DNA of 64,000 nt from Prosopocoilus inquinatus. Lineage: Eukaryota; Arthropoda; Insecta; Coleoptera; Lucanidae. A program made the position numbers and the translations under genes. The notes under the pieces are model-generated. The model did not search any database. It saw only the letters and a list, made by a program, of their open reading frames with translations, and was not told the origin of the DNA. Below, one piece after another: positions 11,601 through 23,047 of this stretch (positions within the stretch are counted from its first letter, which is position 1; every line of letters starts with the position of its first letter). The stretch covers positions 45,432,101-45,496,100 of the forward strand of contig CM069872.1 of assembly GCA_036172665.1 (NCBI GenBank). Direction: 5' to 3'.

Positions 11601-11845
11601 ACTAAGATTTTGTTATACAAATTTGCAACTGTATGTATTTCATTTTAGATTTTCAAATGAGTTACATTCCGACCTGACTTCTAATTTAATTATTATGTTA
11701 ATTCAATTAAGGTACAAAAAATATTATCTGTATCCTTACAAAGGATTATTGTTGAAAGTAAACAGATTCCAATTTTTTCAGAAATTGAAACAGTTCAAAA
11801 AATCATCACAATTTATTGAATAATTTAGTATAACATATCGTAGCG

Positions 11846-11972
11846 CGACTTGCCCAATTTATTCGTAATTGCGATGTAAGAATGATGAACATATAAAATA
11901 GCGACATCTTACTATCGCTTTTTGACCTAACTAAAAAGCGACAGTAAGATGTCGCTATTTTATATGTTCATT
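11846..11972. repeat. Family-A foldback remnant
   Basis: Sequence ATTGCGATGTAAGAATGATG and AGCGACATCTTACTATCGC, both part of family A (compare 40.83-40.88 and 23.07 kb), is followed at once by its own reverse complement down to TATTTTATATGTTCAT. This gives arms of about 42 bp around a spacer of a few bases. No hammerhead core is present in this copy. Confidence 0.65.
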
Positions 11973-13722
11973 ATTTAATTATTGTTGTTGCGTTAGGGAG
12001 AACCGAATTAATTTAATTTAATTATTGGGTCTTTAAGAAATTATTCATTTTACTTTTTAATTTAAATTACTTACTTAAAGCTTCCCTAAAGTCTGATTAG
12101 GAAAACGGCCATTTAGTCCTTTAAATTTAATTAATCTATTTACTGATATCTTACACTCTAAATATTTAATTTTAAATTTTATACTTTAACCTTAACTTCA
12201 ATGTTCCTTACTTACTCTAATTCCTCAATAATCCTACTGATATTTTGTAAACTTAAAACCTACGAATGGTATTGCAACGTAATTGCACTTTATAACTTGC
12301 TATTGGCCTTTTCATTGTCTTACTAACACTACCTAACTACCAACTCTCTCATTTCCGATTTTTTCCTATCGATTTTCTACCTTATTTATTCATCTAGAAG
12401 TTTTACGTCACACGCTCTAGCGGCAGGAGGGTCTGGTCCAAAGCTTAAAGTTCCAAGATTGTCATCATTCTTAATTAGGACATGTAAACATGACACGCTC
12501 ATAGTTCGTTGCGTTGCATTTTTACGCAGTGCGGAAGACAAGCGTGTATAACATGCTTAGTGGCCTAATTGATCCTAATTTCGCATAATTTTGAATTGCC
12601 TTGAATTTACTTTTTCCAAAGAATTCCATTCGTTTTAAATTTTAATTTATTAGATAATCCCCGTGTGCCTGCCTATCCCAAATGAAATTGAAAGCGAAAC
12701 CAAGAAGTTTGACTAAAGGAAAACAAAATATCTAATAAAAACTTTAACTAAGATCGATGGAGAAGCAACCAACAGCTCGCTGACGGTGTACTTCGCATTT
12801 TCTATTTAACAATTTACCAACTTCGGAAACTTTGTTTGTTTTGAATAAGTTATGCTCCCCCGTTACGCAATACGTGTTTTTTTCTTCGGTTCAAAAGTAT
12901 TGCCGGGGGTTTCGAATGAAAATCCATAATTCTCTTCGAAGCCTGCGACGCCTCCTGGATGTAGCTCTAAAGTTTCAATTCGCTCTTGGCTTGAAAATAA
13001 ACCGAATTTCTCTAAAATAAAGTAAGTACGTACGCGGATCATGCTTTTTTCTCTCGTGTTGGATATTCTGTTTAAGCACATGCACGAGATAAATCCGCCC
13101 ATAAAGCTTTCTAAGCACGTAGAGGGTATTTACTTTGAAGATTACCCGCTTTTTACGCAGACGGTATCCCAGACTAAGTAAACATGCGATATGAGAGAAG
13201 TTTCAATTTCATAAAGATACTTTGAAGCGGAGCGGAATATCATAACGTGATTAAATTTTTCGTTTGATTGCTCGGGGCGGAATTGTCAGAGCGAAACGCA
13301 CTGATTATTAAAAATTCTGGAACTCGGATACTCGAAGCGAAATATCCTTGCTTCGAATATCGAGGAGAAAGTTACGTTATACTCAAAATGAAGGTAATTC
13401 GATTCGCCTTTCGAAGAGAAGTTTATTAGAAACTTTGCTCCGCGTATCTGTTGATACAATGTCAATTTAATCTCACGTTTTGGTAAACTTGTTTCCAAAA
13501 TTGAATTACGTGTATTAGTTTTCGTTCTTTGTTGTTTTTATACAGCCAGAATTGAATCAAGGTGGATTCTTTTTTGTGGCAAATGCTACAATACTGTTTT
13601 GTGCAACGAGTTTGTACAGCGTCCTATTTTACAAATAGGAAACGAGTGTTGTAAGCCCACGAGTAAAAAGAAAACTTTACTTTGCAACACCCGAATATTA
13701 AGTGACTGTTATGTGAGACTTA

Positions 13723-13868
13723 TGGCCAGTTGCACCAAACACTTAAGGTCAGCTTAACTTTAAGCACCGCTTAGAATGTGATTTATTGAATGTTTTGTAA
13801 CCTCAAATGTCACATTATAAGCAATACTTAAATTTAAGCTCGACTTAAGTGTTTGGTGCAACCGGCCA
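13723..13868. mobile_element. Harbinger-like MITE, 146 bp
   Basis: Terminal inverted repeats of about 25 bp: TGGCCAGTTGCACCAAACAC at the left, with its complement GTGTTTGGTGCAACCGGCCA at the right. TTA flanks both sides (13720-13722 and 13869-13871), the 3-bp TWA-type target duplication typical of PIF/Harbinger elements. There is no coding sequence. Confidence 0.65.
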
Positions 13869-14060
13869 TTAGAATAATAAATAAATAAATAGGAGTATAA
13901 ATTATGTAAAATAAAAACGTCAGTTTTGACATGATATCATGAGTTTACAACACTCGCTTCGCTGATGTAGTAAACTTCTCACTCGTAAAAAGCAGATATG
14001 CTTTAATCTCTTTCATAAAATTCTATTATGAATTAATCGTTGATGCTGCTGCTGTTACAG

Positions 14061-14374
14061 ACAAATGCATTATGATGATGACTACATATCCCTGAAAATC
14101 GAGGACTACGATGCGGTGGAAGAAGATGCGATGATTGCGGAGGAAGAACTGAAGAGGGCTCGCAGAAAGAGACGGAAAAGACGCAAGAGGCGGATGAAGC
14201 GACACATAGCCATCGCTGCTGTTCCAGTTGAAGACAGTGTGAAGGTACTAGAACCGGATGACTTACCTCAAAGAGCACGTTGGACCATTGTTGCCACTGC
14301 CTGCTTGCTGCTTTTCATGTGCCTGTTACTCGTCGGCGTTACTCTCAGAATGGCGCCTATCATCGACGATTTGG
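14061..14374 (+). CDS. Membrane-protein gene, exon with basic tract and transmembrane segment
   Basis: Acceptor GCTGTTACAG at 14060 and donor GTAAGT at 14375; it enters in phase 2 (matching 9683) and leaves in phase 1 (matching 46963). The product begins QMHYDDDYISL, continues with an acidic segment (DAVEEDAMIAEEEL), then a dense Arg/Lys tract at about residues 31-46 of the exon, then roughly 35 hydrophilic residues, then one hydrophobic segment (WTIVATACLLLFMCLLLVGV) and MAPIIDDLG. Basic residues before the single membrane span predict N-in, C-out (type II) topology. An ATG at 14065 could start a shorter product, but the phase match to 9683 makes an internal exon likelier. With exons 7437, 9473 and 46963 the total is 945 nt, 314 residues. 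Confidence 0.75.
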
Positions 14375-15407
14375 GTAAGTACTAAAAATTAATAAACTCT
14401 AATATCGATTCTTCAACTGATTTACAACATTTATAGATAATTTGAAAGAAACCAATAAGTTAATAACATTTGGAAAACAGATGCTACTCTATGCTAAGCT
14501 GATTTCAAACCAAAACGATGAACTATGGACAATTTGTAATATTGGAAATAAAAATACCAAAAAACAGAAAAATATGCAAACAATTTCTGCGGCAAACTTG
14601 TCAAAAAGTATATTACTTCTTACAAATTTGTAGAAAAATGTAGAACTTGTAAATAATTTATTAAACTAGGAAGACAGCAGTGTATAATCTCTGTTTCAAG
14701 GGTTAAGGTTAAAAGAAGCTTTCCATTGGACTTCCAAGTTTCAATTAGCTCTAAAAATTTTCTTTCCGTATGGAAAACGTACCAAAATTTATACTAAAGT
14801 GCAGCACTTGAAATTATTAATAGGTTTCACTAAAATTTCTTGCCGATTGAAGTGGCGTAGCGTCAGTTTGTTTCGCAGGGTGCGTCCTTCACCATTTTCA
14901 ACCCGGCATTCAAAATATAAATGAAGGTAATTTTGATACTACCCCATTTAATTATAACATTAAATTATTATTAAATCAAGTGTAACATAAAAAATAAAAA
15001 TTTTCTATAACAAAGAAATTAAAAGATGACGAAAATGATTTTCTATAACAAGGATATTAAAAACTTTGTTGTCTTGCGTGAGATTTTGCGGAGAAGAACC
15101 ATTTATTTTCTTCAAAAAACAATAACCTTATTAACTAATTCTCAATTGGTAAGAAAGCTAGCCACTAAGCTTTTTTGACAAACACACCTTTACAGATAAT
15201 ACCTAATTTCAATTTAAAAAATATCTTTCTGCAATGGCAGTAATTAATAGCAGGTGTACAGGTGCCGACTGCTTCATTTAACCTGAAAAAAAAATAATGA
15301 CATCGTAAACTACATCTGAATTTATTGTTTATTTATAAATTTATTATTTACATTATGCTGGATTTACCGTTTCAAAATCGCAGGAGTAGTTCGGATTGCG
15401 GTGGTAT

Positions 15408-15476
15408 CTCAAGATACTCTTCTGCTGATGAGGTCCCAATTAGGGCTGAAATAGCGCTATACAGAGAATGATTGAG
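15408..15476 (+). ncRNA. Hammerhead ribozyme, family B, complete core
   Basis: In order: outer stem CTCAA (15408-15412), inner stem I TTCTG (15420-15424), CTGATGA (15425-15431), stem II GGTCC/GGGCT with G-U pairs around a 6-nt loop, GAAA, a 10-nt self-complementary stem III ATAGCGCTAT, then A as the cleavage-site base, CAGAG closing inner stem I and TTGAG (15472-15476) closing the outer stem. All invariant core positions are present. A stem III with no loop means the molecule would probably cleave as a dimer, as known for Penelope-like-element hammerheads. It lies in sense orientation in an intron of the membrane-protein gene. Confidence 0.75.
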
Positions 15477-16149
15477 GGCCCCACTGCAATCTAAGCTGAC
15501 TTGCTATAAGCTTTGACACTGTAAACTAATTATTCATAGTTCAAAGAGCTGTCCACTAAGCTTTTTTTGACTATCATACCTTTTCGCGTAATATTTCACT
15601 AATTTTAGTTTTTAAAAAGGTCTTCTTGCGGTGGCAGTAATTTAATAGTAGATAATATGTGTATAGGTGCCCACTGTTCCATATAATTTGAAAACATTTG
15701 GACTCAAGCCACTCAAGGACTTCTTTTCGCAGACTACTAAATTTTGTTAGAACAATTGAAGAGTGTATTTACACAAAATAGCACTTTTTCTCCATTTTCG
15801 AGCCTAGAACATAAAAAATAATTGCAAAAAGATGTCTTATTTCTTGAAACAAGCCATCTTTTCGCAATTATTTTGTTTCTCCACGAAAATATATGGTCCT
15901 CTGAGAAGAAAGGAAAAATTAAAAAAACATGATTAACGTCCACGAAAGGAATTCATAATTTCGATTTTTTTTTATTTATTGACGAGCTTGTTCGTGCAAT
16001 ACATGATATTTTGCTTGTTTTCTTTTTTGAAATCTGCTTCTTCGATCTAGAACGCCAAAAATAATTGCAAAAATACCCTGTATAAAATGGAAAATGGCAA
16101 TAAATAACTATATATAAAATAATAATAAAAGTTCCGAATTGACCATTGT

Positions 16150-16222
16150 AGTGGAGTTCTTGAGCTACTTTGATACTGATGAGGCTGTAATTAGGTCCGA
16201 AGTGGCTATACACAGGATATTA
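16150..16222 (+). ncRNA. Degenerate hammerhead ribozyme, family B second unit
   Basis: CTGATGA is intact at 16176-16182, but stem II (GGCTG...GGTCC) has mismatches and the GAAA box reads GAAG, so the A15.1 position is lost. CACAGG follows where CAGAG is expected. Its neighbourhood matches the intact copy at 15.4 kb. It is probably inactive. Confidence 0.55.
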
Positions 16223-16654
16223 CAGAACCCCATTGCAATCTAGTGGACTTGCAGCAAGTTCTAAATGGCCATAAAATTTACAAATACTCTTAAAAATATG
16301 TGATTCAGTATTGGCCGAATTTCTAGTTTGATGGTGGATTTCCTCTTGTTCGTAAACTTACGTAAGTGTTTTTTAACCAACAACTTTCATTTGAAACAAT
16401 TCACAATCTTGAGAAAATCTATTAAGGATCAAATACGTGTCGCACGTTCCAATTACATAACAATAGTTTTAGGCTTTTATTCATTCTAAGACCACCTCTC
16501 CTAGAATACCTGGACTTTTGGTACTTGATGTTGACAATCTCTAAGTCACTGTCAATTCCTTTGCTACTTACTTTCAGATGTTTTTTTACCCCTTCGTCCA
16601 TCGCTCATGGTAATTCAATGTCCCACTTACTTTTCCCAACTATTTCTTTACCAA

Positions 16655-16790
16655 TGAATAGTTTAAACAGCGACATCCTACGATCGCTTTTTGACCTAAC
16701 ATTGCACTGGGATTGAAAAATTGAAGCCAGTTTGCTACATAATAAGTCACTGCAATCAAAAACGTTTTGCAATAAATTTTTTTTAAAAAT
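16655..16790 (+). repeat. Family-A remnant lacking the ribozyme
   Basis: GCGACATCCTACGATCGCTT, then TTTGACCTAACATTGCA, then GGGATTGAAAAATTGAAGCC match the body of family A. The sequence then jumps directly to TCACTGCAATCAAAAACG, which lies just 3' of the hammerhead in complete copies. The whole ribozyme hairpin has been deleted. Confidence 0.6.
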
Positions 16791-16812
16791 ATTTCTTTAC
16801 CGTTGATTAACG

Positions 16813-18140
16813 CGAAGGATGTCCTAATGGCTATTAGTAAGTTACAGAATAAACTAATATCAGGTCCAGATGGCACTCCAAGTTCTTTTTCGTTTTATAA
16901 AAGACTGCTACAGAATTTTTCCTCATCCGTTGGTAAATCTATTTAATTTATGTTTAAGCTCATCCGTCTTTTCTGCTTAATGAAAAATTTCAAAAATTAC
17001 GCCAATATTTAAAAATAATGATGGATCAATTATAAAAAAAATTATCGACTTATTACATTATCATTTCTTATTTCAGTAAAATTTTTAAATATATTGTTTA
17101 TCACTCTCTACGTATCACTGACTTCAAATCTTATAATCACGACTGACTTTATGTTTCATAGCATTGATAATAAAACATACAAATTGATGTTATTTATACT
17201 GATATGGCAAAAGCCTTTGATAGCTTCATCATTCGCTTAGATATTTAAAATATATTATTTTGTAAGTACAAAGTTTTTTTTAATATTTTGGTTTTTATCT
17301 TTCAAGTATTTATCTTCTTAAATCCTATCTAATTACATATACGATCTGAAACAATTTCTTGAATTTAACGGTTTTGAGTGATTTGGCTGTACAACTACTT
17401 CGGGGTTCTTCAAGGACCCGTCCTCGGTCCTCAGCTATTTAATATCTTTAATAAATTAAAAAAAATAAATTATTTTTGCAGATGATATTAAATTACATAG
17501 CAATATTTCTTCTAGCCAAGACAGTCTATCCTTGCGAAAAGACTTTCGTGCTGTGGCGTCTTGGTGTTATGAGAACAAATTGTCTTTAAATTTTGCAAAA
17601 TGCAAAGTCATGTTTTTCACCAAGAAAAAAGACTCCTTTTTATTTTAATTATTCTCTTGGCGAGGAAGGTTATTTCCTCTTGTCACAAAAAACTAGGATT
17701 CAGATGTTTAAATACAAAATTTTTCTCAAACCCTCTCTCATTGTTAAGGCTTTATGAATCAATAGTTCAATCAAAACTCACCTGTTTGGATTCCCTATTA
17801 TAATATTGATATGAATGCGCTGGAAACATTCAAAGAAAATTTCTCAAATACTTGTGTTGGAAGTAGGGTGGTTCGTTTTCTCCTCAAGGTATTAACCATA
17901 ATATTCTCTTGGAACGATTTTATATTCATACACTTGATTTTTCTTATGATTCTTTAGATGCTCTTATTAAAGCCATGATTAATTTTTAGTTATTTAATGT
18001 GTCTTTATGATAATTTTTAATATTTTTAATGTTTTTTTTTTAAATATGATTTATGTTGCTTCTTAATTTACTATTTATTAAGTTAGTTCTCATACTGTGT
18101 CTTTCTGGGTATTCCTATTAGACAATAAAAACAAAAAAAT
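16813..18140 (+). pseudogene. Decayed non-LTR retrotransposon, reverse transcriptase
   Basis: Fragments in several frames match the usual order of a LINE reverse transcriptase: SGPDGTPSSF (about 16.86 kb), a motif like AKAFD near 17.21 kb, a VLQGPVLGPQLFNIF block near 17.41-17.45 kb, ADDIKLH near 17.48 kb, and NKLSLNFAKCKVMFF near 17.6 kb. It ends with a C-terminal helix region near 17.82-17.99 kb and an A-rich tail near 18.13 kb. Stops and frameshifts occur throughout, so it cannot encode a working enzyme. The 5' part of the element is absent. Confidence 0.7.
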
Positions 18141-18889
18141 AAAATAAACAACATAAAAAAGACGAAAAATCCAAATTCCCACTAAAACTATAATAATAAA
18201 AAAATAGAATCCATTATTGGCAAGGAAGATTTATTATTATAATTATTTTTGTAATAAGGGAGTTCTTGTTTCTTTTTTGCTTTACATCAGCGCAAAGACT
18301 GTTGGATAAAAATCGTAAATGAACAACGTTCGTTGATACAAGTTAACACCCTACCCGTTCGTTTAAATTTCCATTCCGTCGGAGATTTATTTAATATTGT
18401 GTAAACATTCCGGGGCGCAGAGCAATCTCTATGTGTTTGTTTTACGGGCTTGACCAACGTCACTTGTTTCTCTGCGTGCTAAATTGAATTTCAAATTTAA
18501 AATTTAAGTACAGCAGAAATCTCCTCCGGACAAAACGGTTTTCTTTCTGGCGAAAAGTAAATTAGGTAGGGACCGGCATCGATCAGGAGCGCGAGAATGT
18601 GCGCGTCAGTCAGGTGGATATGAAATATTATACAGTTTTTCGGAGGGTGACTTTTTTAATATTCAACGGTTTTACTTATTTAGCAAAATTGATTCTTTTT
18701 TTTCACATCTCCAGAATTGGACAGAGTGAGTTGAATGGCTATTTTGCTTGATTTAAAGTTTATTTAAGAAAATTATAAAGGCATCTTACAGGCAAAGATA
18801 ATTTCATTCATGTACACTAATATAATCTTTAATAATCATGAATTAAACTTTCAGAGATAAAAATTTTAAAAAAATGAAACACCATAAAC

Positions 18890-19935
18890 AAAGAAAAACT
18901 GAATGCCGTAAAAAAATAATAACTTGTAACACCACCTCTAGCTTTGATGATTGCCTGAATTCGTCTTGGTAAGCTGCTTTTCATATTCTGGATAGTTTCT
19001 TGTGAAATGTTATCCCATTCTGCAGCAGCGAGATGTTCTAGTTTATGAAGGCTTCAGGGAGCGAGTACATCACACCTCACTGCTTCTTTTTAGAACATCC
19101 CGTGGTGCTTAATGGGGTTCAAGTCTAGACTGCGAGGTGACCAGTCCAATACTTGAATATGGATCTCATTCAAGTAATTCAACAGATCTCTTGCAACGTG
19201 GGGTCCAGCATTATCCTGCGTGAAACTAAAGTTACTGCCTATAATGGCACATAGTTCAGAATAATGTATCATAGGTAAAACTGATTATACATTGATTTTT
19301 GTTGAATGGGAACTAAGTCTGTATGGGCATCGAAACAGATTCCTCACCAGAACATTCTTGACCCTCCACCAAATGGTTCCCTTGCAGAGATATTGCAAGC
19401 AGCAAATTTTCCCCCAGACCTGTGCCATACTCGTTCCCAACCATTTGGTGATTTTAAGCTCATTTTTGTTTCATCGGTAAACAAGACTCGCTTCCAATCG
19501 TTTATGGACCAATGATTCTTGCGAATCTTAATCTGGCCATTCTGTGCCTTGTGGTAAGTAGCCGTGCAATTGCAGGCCTTCTACTAGCTAGGCCTAGGCC
19601 TTCAGTTTCAATTGATATCCTATCATTTCTGACTTATACAAGTTCATTATTAAGCTCCGAACTTGTATATCTCCTGTTTCTTAAAACCTATTGTCGAAGA
19701 AAACGCTCATCCCTTAAACTTGTAGCCCTCTTCCTGCCCTGTCCACGTCTTCTTCCGTATGCTTCAGTTTCTCTGTACCTGTACCTTCTAATCAACCGAC
19801 TGACTGATGAATGGTTAACACCTAGCAAATTAGCTATACATCGCATACTTCGTTCCTCGTTTAATAAAGCTGATGCTCTTACGCAACCCTCAGTGGTTAA
19901 ATATCGTAGTCGATTTATGTTTTTGGGATGCAAGA
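18890..19935 (-). pseudogene. Tc1/mariner-family transposase, inactivated
   Basis: Read on the minus strand, an N-terminal helix-turn-helix region (MRCIANLLGVNHSSVSRLIR, then a GRRRGQGRKR basic hinge) lies at 19688-19933. A catalytic region follows with the first Asp in LFTDETKMSL (about 19.46 kb), the second Asp in QDNAGPHVARDLL (about 19.2 kb) and the motif LDLNPIKHH (about 19.11 kb), where Tc1 transposases have LNPIEH. The catalytic Glu is therefore replaced by Lys, and a small indel just after it puts a stop in frame. Homology continues in another frame to about 18.96 kb (SLPRRIQAIIKARG). Terminal inverted repeats were not resolved. Confidence 0.85.
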
Positions 19936-19957
19936 ATATAAACTGACATTCTGTTTA

Positions 19958-20026
19958 ATTTAAATTAAAGTTTCACGTAAGTAAAGCAAGAATTAATTAC
20001 GTGAAACTTTAATTTAAATTTAAACT
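19958..20026. repeat. Inverted repeat beside the Tc1 pseudogene
   Basis: AATTAAAGTTTCACGTAA on the left pairs with TTACGTGAAACTTTAATT on the right, with arms of about 27 bp around a spacer of about 14 bp. It may be a MITE or a rearranged transposon end. I could not match it to the left side of the Tc1 copy. Confidence 0.5.
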
Positions 20027-21959
20027 TAATCGTATCTTAATGAAACAACTTCATTTAACAAACAGTTTGATGGATTAACTAGACGAAATAATTGCCAAAA
20101 TTTATTTATTTTCAGATAAGTCAAAGTTTATTATAAAACATTAGCAACTTAAAAAAATGAAATAAAAAAAGTAAGTGGTGCGTTAATTTTGAACAGGAGT
20201 TTAAATGTTTTATTTTATAAATTTAATTTTTTTTCACGAAGCAACATACAGGCAACATGGAGATACTTTGCACCTAATGACAATAACAGTAAATACTTTT
20301 TTCAGTGTGTCCCCAATAAACATGGTGTCCTTTTAGAATGTAAAACGTTGTGAAATAAAAAAGCTACAACACATTTAATCGTGCCGGGTTTTAATTGCTT
20401 TTAGTTACTGTGCAGCACGAATTACTCAGAGCAAATGGTTTAAATTTAGAAACGTATGCACTTAATCATTTATTCGTATGTTATTAGCGGTTGTTGTACG
20501 TTTAGAAGCGTTTATTTTTGCATTTCAGTTTGTAGCGCGAGCAAACATTACCAATGGCTGCTTTTATTGTATCAAAAATAAAATTGGATTAACTGTTTCT
20601 TTTGCGTTGTTTTAATTTATTATTAATATGGAATATCACAAAGTATAGGCTGACCAAATCAATATTTGAATTAAAGATTATTTGGAAAAACATGTAAATA
20701 TTTGCAAAGCGTATTAGCAGCACAAACATTTTTTGTTCCATTTTTGTTCTGATTGTAGAAGTTGATACAAATATTATTCAAGAAAGAAGGTTAGTCTGAA
20801 ATAGTCTTAACTTAATTTGTATTAAACTACATAATTCCACTTTGAAAAATGGAACACAAGAAAATAAAGTATAAAGGTGGGAATTGTACAAAGAGAAGCA
20901 ATACCGTTGATCCTACGGAATGTATACTAGAAAGGAAGAATTAACAAACAACAAAAATGTTTAGCAAAAATTTACAAGGAACTTTTTGTGATCGTGTCTT
21001 GAATTTTGCTTTGAACTAAATTATGCCTCTCTTAATTCTATAAAATTGCAATACGTGAAACTATTTCTTCTGTTTTGAAATGCAAATTTAGATTAAATTA
21101 AGTGGATTTGGTCTTTAACGTTCCTACAGGCAAACATTAATGTTAACACTGCTGGCATAATTCTCCTGAATTAAAGCCCTTATCTACCGCAGTAAACAGC
21201 CGAGCAATTAGAGATCATAAATTTCAGCAGTAATAAGTCACGGCACATTAAGCGTATCTCCGAAATTGATCTGAAAGCTGCATTATTGATAACGGAATCG
21301 TAAATCATAAATTCTAGGATATTAATGGCCGGTGGACGCACGAGTTGCTTTCTGCGGGCCAGTGGCGAGAAGTGATTTATTTCGTTAGTTTCCCATATTT
21401 CAGTGCTTGTTCCGGCACGGGACGTTTACGTAAAAGTCCTGAGATTCGTTAAAATATATTTAGTCGAATCATATTCGAAGTATAATTTATATTTAAGAGG
21501 TTTATGTTATCCAGAATGAATGTATGATTTTACACTGTTTTCTCAATCCTTGTACAGGATGTCTCAAAGCTCAGAAAAAGTACAAAATTGGCACGTTATT
21601 AGCACCATCGATTGATAGTGAAGGAGAGTGAATCAAAACCATCGTGATATCAGCGGGGACCGACGAGTATCAATCTGACGTAAAGAAATCCCAATTGCGG
21701 CAAAGGTCAAGGGTGAGATCAATTGACACTATCCGTTGAAATTTATAATAATAGTAGCGTCTTTATTTTAATCAATCGAGGAAAACAGTTTCAATTTAAG
21801 AGAACATATACTGAGGCGAAGTTCAGCTGAAGCTGCTCTCCCACTTAACCTCTAACTTATATTTAATATTAGCTCGCAAAAACCTGTACTTCACAAAAAC
21901 TATTTCTCTCTCTCACGCCGTGAAATAATAATTTCGAATGGTTCTCACGAAACAAAGAA

Positions 21960-22670
21960 ACAACAATTCGAGAATTTTACACTATTTTGTGGTCGGAGTA
22001 CTTTCAAACGAAAGCCCAAACAAACTTCTAAAATAAAATGCAACGGGTGATATTATTTGATGATTGCTAAACTACTCGTAATTATTCCAGCGACGACGAA
22101 TATGAAATGACCATGCACTCATTTATAAAAGATAATGCAGTCTTATCTAAAAATAGTGTCTCCGAAAGATATTATTTATTTAAAACTGAAGACGAAGATG
22201 AAATGCGCTTACATTTGCGTTTATAAAAGATGATGCAATCCAATCCAAAAATAGACTCCGAAAGATATTATTTATTTAAAACCGCAAAGGAGTGCCGATA
22301 CGTCGAGAATTTTACACTATATCATAACCGGACTATATTAAAACGAATGCCCAAACAAGCGGCTCAAAAAAACGCAGTGAGTGAGGTTATTTGAAGTTTG
22401 CTAAACTAACTATTCCAGCGACGACGAAGATGAAATGCGCTTGTCTATGTTTATAAAAGATGATGCATTCCTATCTAAAAACAAATTCGCCGAAAGATAT
22501 AGTTTATTTAAAACCACAAAGGAGTGTCGAAACATCGATAATTTTACAATATTTCGTGCCCGGAGTATTTTAAAACGAATGCCCGAACAGGCGTCTAAAA
22601 TAAAGCGCAATTCGTGAGATTATTTGAAGTTTGCTAAATTAATAATTCCAGCGACGACGAAGATGATAAT
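21960..22670. repeat. Tandem repeat, units of about 233-330 bp
   Basis: The marker TTCCAGCGACGACGA occurs near 22086, 22413 and 22646. Between markers the units share TTTATAAAAGATGATGCA, CCGAAAGATAT, TTATTTAAAACC, GGAGTGTCGA, AATTTTAC, ACGAATGCCC and GAAGTTTGCTAAA. The first interval is longer because a block of about 90 bp (GAAATGCGCTT to TTATTTAAAAC) is repeated inside it. The small frames seen on both strands in it are by-products of the repeat. Confidence 0.75.
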
Positions 22671-23047
22671 AAAAAAACAGTTTTTGCTGTGATAAAGCCG
22701 ACGAATGGACGCGGTTTGAAGCTCTTATACTACTATTTTCGAAGTCGCAGTTTCTCGTTTAAATTGTATTATAAAGTGTGACTTCTTAAAATGCCGGCTA
22801 GTATGCCATACATGTGGTTTTCTAAGATGATGCAGTACGGGTTGAACTGAATATACAGGTCGTTACTTAAAAGCGCTTTTCACATCGTAACATAATAGAT
22901 ATAAATTGTTACAGACAATAATTTTTTACTTGTACATCAATTCAGTACTTAGGAAAGAAAACCATAGACAAGAAAATCGCGGGAGATGGTTTTAAAATAA
23001 GCAGGACCTACGGTGAATAATCTACAAACTCAAAACAAATTTTTCGA

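Larger units (their letters stand above)
9684..14060 (+). other. Intron 2 of the membrane-protein gene
   Basis: A GT-AG intron, 4.4 kb, from GTAAGT at 9684 to GCTGTTACAG at 14060. It contains a degenerate hammerhead-like motif near 10.37 kb, a tandem duplication with a CT microsatellite near 10.5-10.8 kb, a pogo-like MITE (10.8-11.6 kb), a family-A foldback remnant (11.85-11.97 kb) and a Harbinger-like MITE (13.7-13.9 kb). The rest shows nothing distinct. Confidence 0.65.
15140..16260 (+). repeat. Tandem pair of hammerhead-bearing units (family B)
   Basis: Two direct copies of a unit are visible. Unit bodies start at CCACTAAGCTTTTTTGAC near 15160 and 15550, both followed by ACCTTT, CAATTT/ATTTTAGTTT and GGCAGTAATT. 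Each leads to a hammerhead region (15408-15476 and about 16150-16222) and then CATTGCAATCTA or CACTGCAATCTA. The bodies are 391 bp apart but the ribozymes 751 bp apart, so the second unit carries about 360 bp of extra AT-rich sequence (about 15.74-16.09 kb). Tandem units each with one ribozyme are the known layout of retrozymes and Penelope pseudo-LTRs. Confidence 0.65.
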
